From Paracoccaceae bacterium (lineage in GTDB: Bacteria; Pseudomonadota; Alphaproteobacteria; Rhodobacterales; Rhodobacteraceae): a stretch of DNA of 6,046 nucleotides. The position numbers were made by a program, and so were the translations under genes. The notes beneath the pieces were generated by a model. It was not told the DNA's origin and did no database searches. It was given only the letters and a program-made list of their open reading frames with translations. Shown here piece after piece: positions 1-5,406 of the stretch; position 1 is the stretch's first letter, and every line of letters begins with the position of its first letter. The stretch is from assembly GCA_007123625.1 (NCBI GenBank), contig SKKS01000255.1, positions 1 to 6,046 of the forward strand. The letters run 5' to 3'.

Positions 1-219
1 CAAACCGTCAAGTTCCGTCCCCAATGCCGCGCGCTGTGCCGCCATTATTCGCTCCGACACCAGCCGGTATTTCACCCCCATACCCACCAGCGACAGTGCC
101 ATGACCAGCCCCGCGATCAGTGCCGCGATCTGCAGCGTGCCGCGCGCCGCCCATGCGCCGGTCGGGGTGGCGCGACCCGGGGGCGCCGGGGGTGTTTGAT
201 CGGGGGCAGAGGCTGTCAC
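1..219 (-). CDS. Two-component sensor kinase, N-terminal 73 residues (partial, runs off window start)
   Basis: Reading from GTG at 219 the frame stays open to the window edge. It encodes a Pro-rich cytoplasmic leader (about residues 1-28), one strongly hydrophobic segment (about 31-49, starting IAALIAGLVMAL), then a charged amphipathic stretch (KYRLVSERIMAAQRAALG). This is the usual start of a membrane-bound histidine kinase whose next part would be periplasmic or coiled-coil. The GTG overlaps the TGA of the response regulator by 4 nt (GTGA), a classic sign of translational coupling. No purine-rich ribosome site precedes it, and no other in-frame start was found in the roughly 70 nt checked upstream. 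The kinase identity rests on the coupling to an OmpR-type regulator and the membrane segment. The HisKA and ATPase domains lie outside the window and are not seen. The signal it senses is unknown. Confidence 0.75.
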   Translation of the reverse strand, partial: MTASAPDQTPPAPPGRATPTGAWAARGTLQIAALIAGLVMALSLVGMGVKYRLVSERIMAAQRAALGTELDGL

Positions 220-1007
220 TGCGTGGCCGGTGGAGGGGTAGGCGGCGCGGGGGCTGCAGGGTCGGGGTTGGGGAGGGCGGGCGCATGCGCCCCCAGCACA
301 TAGCCGATCCCGCGCTCGGTGCGGATCACTGGGTGGCCTGCGGCCTCCTCGATCTTGCGGCGCAGGCGGCCGACATGCACGTCCACCACGTTGGTGCCCG
401 GATCGAAATGCAGGTTCCACACCTGCGCCAGAAGCTGCGCGCGGGTCACCACCTGGCCTGCATTGCGCACAAGAAACTCCAGCAGGTCGAACTCGCGCGG
501 GCTTAGCGGCACATGCGCGCCCTTCACATGCAGCGTGCGCGCCCGAAGGCGCAGCTCCAGCGGCGGGGCCGTAACCAGGTCAAAGCCTTCGATCCGGTCC
601 TGTGCCCGGCGCAACAGCGCGCGCAGCCGCGCGCGCAACTCGTCGGGGTCAAAAGGCTTGGGCAGGTAGTCATCGGCGCCCAACTCCAACCCCGCAACCC
701 GGTCCGAGGCCCGCCCAAGCGCCGACAGAACCAGCACCAGCCCCGGTGCATGCCCTGCCCGCGCCGCCGCCGCGCGCAATTCGGGGATGGCTTGCGCTCC
801 GTCGCCGCCCGGCAGCATCCGGTCTAGCACGATCACCGCGAAGCCTTGCGCGGCCACGGCCGTGCGGGCGCGCGCCAGTGTCGGGGCCAGCGCGGTGACG
901 AAACCCAGCGCCGTGGCGATCCGGGTGATCGCCGCGCCGGTTTCGGTGTCGTCCTCGACGATCAGCAGATGCGGCGCAGCGGCGGCAGGGGGGGCGGCGT
1001 CGGTCAT
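216..1007 (-). CDS. OmpR/PhoB-family two-component response regulator
   Basis: This 263-residue DNA-binding regulator is phosphorylated by its partner kinase. The receiver domain (about 13-130) shows the acidic pair E18/D19 with D20 in LLIVEDD, the phospho-acceptor D62 in VIVLDRMLPGGDG, the switch Ser95, and the invariant Lys117 in YLPKPF. The C-terminal winged-helix domain (about 150-239) has PLSPREFDLLEFLVRN, the recognition-helix region TNVVDVHVGRLRRKIE, and the wing TERGIGYVLG. The recognition region resembles the CopR/CusR-like branch, but no ligand can be deduced. After the wing there is an unusual 24-residue Pro/Ala-rich tail (240-263). The ATG is preceded by GGAG (complement of 1016-1019) with 8 nt spacing. 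It lies 30 nt after the HtrA-like gene and overlaps the kinase start, so all three are probably one transcript. Confidence 0.95.
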   Translation of the reverse strand: MTDAAPPAAAAPHLLIVEDDTETGAAITRIATALGFVTALAPTLARARTAVAAQGFAVIVLDRMLPGGDGAQAIPELRAAAARAGHAPGLVLVLSALGRASDRVAGLELGADDYLPKPFDPDELRARLRALLRRAQDRIEGFDLVTAPPLELRLRARTLHVKGAHVPLSPREFDLLEFLVRNAGQVVTRAQLLAQVWNLHFDPGTNVVDVHVGRLRRKIEEAAGHPVIRTERGIGYVLGAHAPALPNPDPAAPAPPTPPPATQ

Positions 1008-1037
1008 GGCCTATGCTCCGGGGCGGGTGGATGCATG

Positions 1038-2423
1038 TCAGAACACTGTCACCGCCGGGTCAAGCGAATTTGCGCCCACGCCGATGCCTCGGGCGCGCCC
1101 TGTCGCCGGATACGGGTCCAGTACGACATGCAGCGTGGTGCCAGAGCCGCGACGGATGCGCAGCAGTGCGGGCGTGTCAAGCAGCAGCGTGTGCAGCATT
1201 TCGATGTCGCAGACGGTGCCGTTCAGCGCCTCGATCCGGTCGCCGGGCGCCATCCCCGCCACATGCGCCGGGCTGTCTTGCACCACCGCGACCACACGCC
1301 CGGAGGTGTCCAGCACCAGTCCCAGTGCATTGATCCCGCGCGCGGCGCGGGGAGGGGCCAGCGCGCTCAGCGTGGCGCGCGTGACCAGATCGGGCGCGTC
1401 GCTTGCATCGAGGATCAGCACCACCTCTGTCGCCCCGTCGCCGCGCCACAGGACAAGGTCGATCGCGCCGCGCGTCAGCGCGGCGTCGATGGCAAAGGCC
1501 AGATCGCCGGGCGCGACCAGCGCGGCGCCCCCGGCGGACAGCACGATGTCGCCTGCGCGCAAGCCTGCGCGGGCGGCGGCTTCGCCTGGCAACACAAGGT
1601 CCACCAGCAGCCCCCCGGGCCCGCGACCCAATGCGGCGGCGATCTGGCGGTCTACCGCGCGCAACCGTAGCCCCAGTTCCGGCACCTCGCGCAATGTCCC
1701 CGCTGCCAGCCCATCGACGACTCGCAGCAGATCGGGCACCCCCAGCGCATAGGACAAGCCCACGAACCACGGCGCCTGGTTGGCGATGCGCGTATTCATG
1801 CCCAGCACCTGCCCCCGCGCATCCAGCAGCGGTCCGCCCGATGATCCGGGGTTGACCGGCGCATCGTGTTGCAGAAGCTTCAGCGGCACCGCCGGTTCCA
1901 CCTGGCGCGCCTGCGCCGACACCATCCCCCGGGTAAGCGAGAATTCCGCCCCCAGCGGCGCGCCCAGTGCCCAGACCGTCTGGCCCAGCCGCGCCGCCGT
2001 GCCGGGCTGCAAACCGTGCCGTCCAAAGCCCGCAGCCGCGATCAGGGCCACATCGCGCACCGGATCACGGGCGATCACGCGGGCACGCAGGCGCTGGCCG
2101 TGGCGGTCGATCAGGTCCACATGCGACGCGTTGCCAACCACACGCGCGGCGCTGACCGCCACCGCGCCGTCGCCCCAGAGAAAGGCCGAACCCAGGAAAT
2201 CGCCCGCAAGATCGGCGCCATGCACCACCAGCACGGCATCCATCGCGGTGTCGAGTGCGGCATGGTCCATGCGGTCTTCGGCGCGGCCAGTGCCGGGCAT
2301 GACCGCAAGCAGCACCAGCATCAGGGCGGCCAGCAGCGCGGGTGCCCATGTGCCGGGTCGCAGCCCGCTGCGCGGGGTCTGCACGACTTGCCGCTGGTGG
2401 ATCGGAGGGGTGTCGCGGATCAT
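1038..2423 (-). CDS. Exported HtrA/DegP-like protein with two PDZ domains and a substituted catalytic His
   Basis: This 461-residue protein has the layout of DegQ/DegP (family S1C): signal sequence, trypsin-like domain, PDZ1 (about 250-342) and PDZ2 (about 365-447). The N-terminus has a 26-residue basic leader, a hydrophobic core (27-42) and a likely signal-peptidase site after GRA (46-48), so it should act in the periplasm. In the protease domain the Asp is kept (D124 in DPVRDVALI) and so is the Ser (S195 in NPGSSGGPLLD). The segment that normally reads TAAHVV or TNNHVV reads SAARVV, putting Arg94 (codon CGT, 2142-2144) where the catalytic His belongs. By family knowledge this should abolish or greatly reduce peptidase activity. 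It may be a chaperone- or sensor-like pseudoprotease, or the base may be a strain mutation or error. The ATG is supported by AAGGA with 7 nt spacing. It is the first gene of an operon with the two-component pair. Confidence 0.92.
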   Translation of the reverse strand: MIRDTPPIHQRQVVQTPRSGLRPGTWAPALLAALMLVLLAVMPGTGRAEDRMDHAALDTAMDAVLVVHGADLAGDFLGSAFLWGDGAVAVSAARVVGNASHVDLIDRHGQRLRARVIARDPVRDVALIAAAGFGRHGLQPGTAARLGQTVWALGAPLGAEFSLTRGMVSAQARQVEPAVPLKLLQHDAPVNPGSSGGPLLDARGQVLGMNTRIANQAPWFVGLSYALGVPDLLRVVDGLAAGTLREVPELGLRLRAVDRQIAAALGRGPGGLLVDLVLPGEAAARAGLRAGDIVLSAGGAALVAPGDLAFAIDAALTRGAIDLVLWRGDGATEVVLILDASDAPDLVTRATLSALAPPRAARGINALGLVLDTSGRVVAVVQDSPAHVAGMAPGDRIEALNGTVCDIEMLHTLLLDTPALLRIRRGSGTTLHVVLDPYPATGRARGIGVGANSLDPAVTVF

Positions 2424-2600
2424 GGCGAAATCCTTCTGCCGGGATCGGATGCACCAAGGCTAGACAGCCTCCGCGCGTCGGTCACATGACAAATCCCGTC
2501 ATGCAGGACTTCAATGTTTACAGGCGCCTCGATTGCCCGCTTAATTCATCTTGCACCGGTCCTGTGTGGCCGGGATTTCCTTGCGACACGAGGTTTGATC
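2424..2600. promoter_or_regulatory. Divergent intergenic region between HtrA-like/two-component operon and the caspase unit
   Basis: This 177-nt gap separates two start codons facing away from each other, so it must carry the promoters of both transcripts. It is visibly less GC-rich around 2510-2552 than the flanking genes. I looked for -35/-10 pairs in both directions and found only weak ones: TTGCAC at 2551 with a poor -10 for the plus strand, and TAAACA (complement of 2515-2520) with no -35 for the minus strand. Ribosome sites are clear at both ends: GAGG at 2590-2593 for the plus gene and AAGGA before 2423 for the minus gene. No small gene is supported here. Confidence 0.6.
2485..2503. 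repeat. Short inverted repeat, candidate operator
   Basis: CATGAC and GTCATG form perfect 6-base arms separated by 7 bases (AAATCCC), 62-80 nt upstream of the HtrA-like start codon. The centre-to-centre spacing of 13 bases would suit a dimeric regulator. It sits in the region shared by the two divergent units, so a regulator bound here could act on both. OmpR-family regulators more often bind direct repeats, so assigning it to the neighbouring regulator is only a guess. A 6-base palindrome can also arise by chance. Confidence 0.25.
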
Positions 2601-3227
2601 ATGAAACGCCTCTCCGCGATCGCTATTGCGTTGATGCTTTCTCTTCCCGCGCCCGCGCCCGCGCGTGATCTGACGCCGGTGGACCGGGCCGAGCTTTCGG
2701 CGCGGCTGCATGCGGCTGCGCTTGCCGAAGGCGACGCCGTGATGATGGCCGCCGGCGCCAGCCTGCGCCGCCGGATCGACCCCGAGGAGGTGGCCCGCGA
2801 CGGCGCCGATGCCGCCCCTGACGCCCCGCCGCCCCTTGGCTGGCAGGACATGCTAGCCTCTGCGCGCGATCTGGCGGGCGATGATGTCGCCCTGCTGGCG
2901 GTGATCGACGACATTGCCGCACGGGGCACGCGCGGGGTGGTCTCGGGGCCGGTCTATTCCCGTGCCAGCATCCGCACCGGCGGCACCAACCGCTATCCGG
3001 GGCTGGATTTTCGCGGCGGCGAGTTCGCGCAGGTCTATCTGGAAGCGCGCGAGCCCGTGAACCTTGTCCTGCGGATCTATGACAGTGCGGGGCGCACGGT
3101 CTGTGCCGATACCTCGGTGTCGCATATCGCGCATTGCTACTGGGTGCCCTCGGACACCGACCGGTTCACGCTGGTGGTGGAAAACCGCGGCGGTATGTCC
3201 ACCGCATATGCGCTCATGACCAACTGA
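2601..3227 (+). CDS. Small exported protein with C-terminal beta-sandwich-like (PPC-like) domain
   Basis: I do not recognise a named family for this 208-residue protein. It begins with a signal peptide (basic MKR, hydrophobic 4-15, then PAPAPA) with likely cleavage after residue 21, so it should be periplasmic or secreted. Residues about 24-120 are mainly helical and acidic, with an Ala/Pro-rich linker near 70-80. Residues about 132-208 alternate in a beta pattern (YLEAREPVNLVLRIYDSAG, then FTLVVENRGG near the end), recalling the bacterial pre-peptidase C-terminal fold that often accompanies secreted peptidases; this is a by-eye resemblance. The only two cysteines, C168 and C179, fall in this domain and could form a disulfide. 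ATG 2601 is chosen over the in-frame ATG at 2514 because it has GAGG at 7 nt and starts the signal peptide directly. The caspase-like gene follows after 13 nt, so the two are likely co-expressed and may work together. Confidence 0.85.
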   Translation: MKRLSAIAIALMLSLPAPAPARDLTPVDRAELSARLHAAALAEGDAVMMAAGASLRRRIDPEEVARDGADAAPDAPPPLGWQDMLASARDLAGDDVALLAVIDDIAARGTRGVVSGPVYSRASIRTGGTNRYPGLDFRGGEFAQVYLEAREPVNLVLRIYDSAGRTVCADTSVSHIAHCYWVPSDTDRFTLVVENRGGMSTAYALMTN

Positions 3228-3240
3228 AGGGACGCGGGCG

Positions 3241-5328
3241 ATGCGGCTGATCCTTTGCGCGATGCTTGTGTGGCTTGCCGCCGCTCTGCCGGGCCGGGCC
3301 GAGCGGATGAACCACGCGCTGCTGATCGGGGTGGACCGCTACGAGAACCTGGACGAACGCTTCTGGCTCAGCGGGCCGTCGAACGATGTGGCGCTGGCGC
3401 GGGATTTCCTGCTGAATGCCGCGCCGGTGCCGTTCCTACCGGACAACGTGGAGGTTCTGTCCGACGGGATCGCCGGTGCGGGACTGCCGACGCTGGCCAA
3501 TATCCTTGCGGCCTTTGCGGCGCTGCAGGCGCGGGTGGCGCCGGGGGATTTCGTGTATCTGCATTTCTCGGGGCATGGCGCGCAGGCGCCCGCGCGCTTC
3601 CCCGAAACCGAAATCGACGGCATGGACGAGCTTTTCCTGCCGATGGATGTGGCCGGTTGGCGCGGGCCTGCGGATCCGGGGGCGGGGGGCGTGGTCGGCG
3701 CGCTGGTGGATGATGACATCGGCGCGCTGCTCGACGGGTTGCGCGCGGCAGGCGCCGATGTCTGGGCGGTGTTCGATGCCTGCCATTCCGGCACCGCCAC
3801 ACGCGCGGTCAGCCTGCCCGACGACACCGTGCGCACCCGCCAGGTCGGTGCCGCGGCGCTGGCCATCCCAGATGCCGCGATCCGCGCCGCACAGTCGCGC
3901 GCCATGCCACCCGCCGATACGCTTGCCCCCGCCGCGCCGCTGCCCGCGCGACCACTGGGAGAGAGCGCAGGCAGTCTGGTGGCCTTTTTTGCCGCACAGT
4001 CGCACGAAGTAACCGAAGAAATGCCCCTGCCGCGCACCACGCTGGAGCGCACGCAATATGGCGTCTTTACCTGGACACTGTTCGAAACCCTCGCCGAATA
4101 CCCCGGCGCCAGCTACGCCCGCGTGGCCGAGGAGGTGATGCGCCGCTATGCCACGCGCACCCATTCGCGCGCCACGCCGCTGTTTCAGGGACCGCTGGAC
4201 GTGGTGGTGTTTGGTGGCGACGTGTCGGAACCGGTGGTGCAATGGGCAGTGGTGTCCGACCCGCAAGGCGGCTTCGACCTTCCGGCCGGGCTGTTGCAGG
4301 GGCTGGCCGAAGGGTCCGAACTGGCGATCCTGCCCACGGCCGCCTCGGGGCTGGACGGCGCCGTTGGCCGTGCCCGCGTGGTGCGCGCCGACACCTTCAC
4401 CGCCCGGGCCGAGGTGGTGGGCACGACCGCCACGCTGCCGCGCTCGGTCGTGCTGCGACGGCTGGAGGATGCGCTGGATTTCACGCTCCAGGTGGCTTTG
4501 CCCGCAACTGGCCTGCGGACCGAGGTGCTCCATATGGTCGCTGCCGGGGCCGGGGCGCGCATTGCCTTTGTGCCCGCCGATGCCCCGGACGCCGATCTGC
4601 GTCTGGCCGTACTGCCCGACAGCCCGCGCCCCGATGCGCTGTGGCTGTTGCCCGGCAGCGGCTGGGTAGGGGATTTCGCGCAGACGCCGTCGATCGGCAC
4701 CGAAGGCAAGCCCGATTGGGAACTGGCTGATGATCTGGCTGAAACACTGGCCGCAGCGGCGCGGGCGGCGAACCTCATGAAGCTTGCCGGAGTCTTGCGC
4801 CCATCCGCACCACCGCTTGAGGTGGCGCTGTCCGCGCGCGCCGGTGCGACGGGCGATCCTCAGCCCGTGGGCCTGCACGAGGTGCTGCGCGTGATTCCGG
4901 GCGACGAGGTCGCGATCCGCATCATCAACCGCGCCGGGAAGGACATGGATGTGAACGTGCTCTACATCAATCCGCTCCATGCGATCGCGCATTGGGGCGC
5001 GTGGCGGTTGCGACCGGGGCAGGGGATTCCCGAACTGGCGCGGATCGAGGTCGGCGACACCCACTTCGGGCGCGACCGGATCGTGGTCATCGCCACGCCC
5101 GCCGCGCCGCAGACCCCGGTGGCCGATCTGGGCTTCCTGGCGCAATCCGGCGCGCAGGCGACCCGGTCAACCGCCGAGGGTTCTGCGCTTTCGGGCGTGG
5201 CGGCGCTGCTCTGGGTCGCAGGCTTCGGCGCGGCCACACGATCGCTGGTGCCCCGCCCGGACCCGGCGGCGCAGACCCCCCATGGGGCAATCGTCCAGGT
5301 GCAGATCGAAACACTGTCTGCCCGCTGA
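3241..5328 (+). CDS. Exported caspase-fold peptidase (C14, metacaspase-like) with DUF4384-like C-terminal region
   Basis: This 695-residue protein starts with a signal peptide (hydrophobic 3-17, likely cleavage after GRA at 18-20), which places it in the periplasm or outside the cell. The caspase domain spans about 21-327: first strand HALLIGVDRYENL, catalytic His112 in LHFSGHGAQ, acidic motif EIDGMDELFLPMD (124-136), catalytic Cys181 in VFDACHSGTATR, and a p10-like half (244-327) with FFAAQSHEVTEE and YGVFTWTLFETL. The two halves are joined by an Ala/Pro-rich linker (about 186-240) with several Arg residues that could be a processing site, as in metacaspases, which cut after Arg or Lys. Residues 328-540 are unassigned and mainly beta. 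Residues about 545-620, including VNVLYINPLHAIAHW, resemble DUF4384, which often follows bacterial caspase domains. Cys181 is the only cysteine in the predicted mature chain. AAGG lies 10 nt before ATG. The substrate is unknown. Confidence 0.92.
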   Translation: MRLILCAMLVWLAAALPGRAERMNHALLIGVDRYENLDERFWLSGPSNDVALARDFLLNAAPVPFLPDNVEVLSDGIAGAGLPTLANILAAFAALQARVAPGDFVYLHFSGHGAQAPARFPETEIDGMDELFLPMDVAGWRGPADPGAGGVVGALVDDDIGALLDGLRAAGADVWAVFDACHSGTATRAVSLPDDTVRTRQVGAAALAIPDAAIRAAQSRAMPPADTLAPAAPLPARPLGESAGSLVAFFAAQSHEVTEEMPLPRTTLERTQYGVFTWTLFETLAEYPGASYARVAEEVMRRYATRTHSRATPLFQGPLDVVVFGGDVSEPVVQWAVVSDPQGGFDLPAGLLQGLAEGSELAILPTAASGLDGAVGRARVVRADTFTARAEVVGTTATLPRSVVLRRLEDALDFTLQVALPATGLRTEVLHMVAAGAGARIAFVPADAPDADLRLAVLPDSPRPDALWLLPGSGWVGDFAQTPSIGTEGKPDWELADDLAETLAAAARAANLMKLAGVLRPSAPPLEVALSARAGATGDPQPVGLHEVLRVIPGDEVAIRIINRAGKDMDVNVLYINPLHAIAHWGAWRLRPGQGIPELARIEVGDTHFGRDRIVVIATPAAPQTPVADLGFLAQSGAQATRSTAEGSALSGVAALLWVAGFGAATRSLVPRPDPAAQTPHGAIVQVQIETLSAR

Positions 5329-5355
5329 GTCGCGTTTTCATTTGACGCGACTCAG
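5325..5355 (+). terminator. Hairpin at the end of the caspase gene, possible terminator
   Basis: CTGAGTCGCGT (5325-5335) and ACGCGACTCAG (5345-5355) form a perfect 11-bp stem around a 9-nt loop. The left arm contains the caspase TGA stop codon. No T-run follows directly; the nearest T-rich stretch (TATTTTATT) starts 10 nt later. It is therefore not a standard intrinsic terminator and may instead be a weak terminator or a 3'-end stabiliser. Its right arm and loop overlap the -35 box of the downstream promoter. Confidence 0.5.
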
Positions 5356-5370
5356 GCAGCGGAGTATTTT
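5342..5370 (+). promoter_or_regulatory. Sigma-70-type promoter of ivd
   Basis: TTGACG (5342-5347) and TATTTT (5365-5370) are separated by exactly 17 nt, close to the consensus for the housekeeping sigma factor. Transcription would start near 5377, giving a leader of about 30 nt before the ivd ATG. The -10 overlaps the left edge of the palindrome by two bases. No experiment supports the start; this is a sequence match. Confidence 0.65.
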
Positions 5371-5390
5371 ATTGAACGGTCGTTCAATAA
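5369..5390. promoter_or_regulatory. 22-bp palindromic operator over the ivd transcription start
   Basis: Two perfect 10-base arms, TTATTGAACG and CGTTCAATAA, flank a 2-base centre (GT). The site covers the end of the -10 and the expected start of transcription, where a bound repressor would block polymerase. The GAACG-N2-CGTTC core and compact symmetry are typical of TetR-family operators that control acyl-CoA and fatty or branched-chain acid catabolism. The regulator itself is not in the window, so its identity is inferred from operator style only. Confidence 0.75.
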
Positions 5391-5406
5391 CGGGGAGGAA
5401 GCGCCG

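Noticed and set aside
8..301. 97-codon minus-strand ATG frame at the window start
   Set aside because: It is out of frame with the GTG-started kinase, which shows a membrane helix and a 4-nt stop/start overlap. The ATG frame encodes an Arg/Pro-rich chain with no sense.
787..1752. 321-codon plus-strand open frame, with a second at 846-1670
   Set aside because: Both are antisense to the HtrA-like and regulator genes, span the junction between them and encode low-complexity Ser/Ala/Arg or Arg/Gly/Gln sequence. They are shadows.
1866..2489. 207-codon plus-strand open frame running into the intergenic gap
   Set aside because: It is antisense to the HtrA-like gene and encodes an Arg/His/Gln-rich product without domain or ribosome site.
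2551..2579. TTGCAC with GATTTC as a promoter for the small exported protein
   Set aside because: The 17-nt spacing is right but the -10 match is poor, so it is not listed as a promoter.
2514..2600. N-terminal extension of the small exported protein to ATG 2514
   Set aside because: ATG 2601 has a well-spaced GAGG and starts a normal signal peptide. The extension would bury that signal 29 residues in and cover likely promoter sequence.
3241..3300. Possible lipoprotein signal around Cys6 of the caspase protein
   Set aside because: The residue before Cys is Leu, and Cys6 is too near the N-terminus with most of the hydrophobic core following it, so it does not fit a lipobox.
3436..5145. 569-codon open frame on the minus strand, antisense to the caspase gene
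   Set aside because: It lies wholly within a gene with clear catalytic motifs and signal peptide. Its translation is rich in Arg, Gly, His and Gln without any recognisable domain, as expected for a third-position GC shadow.
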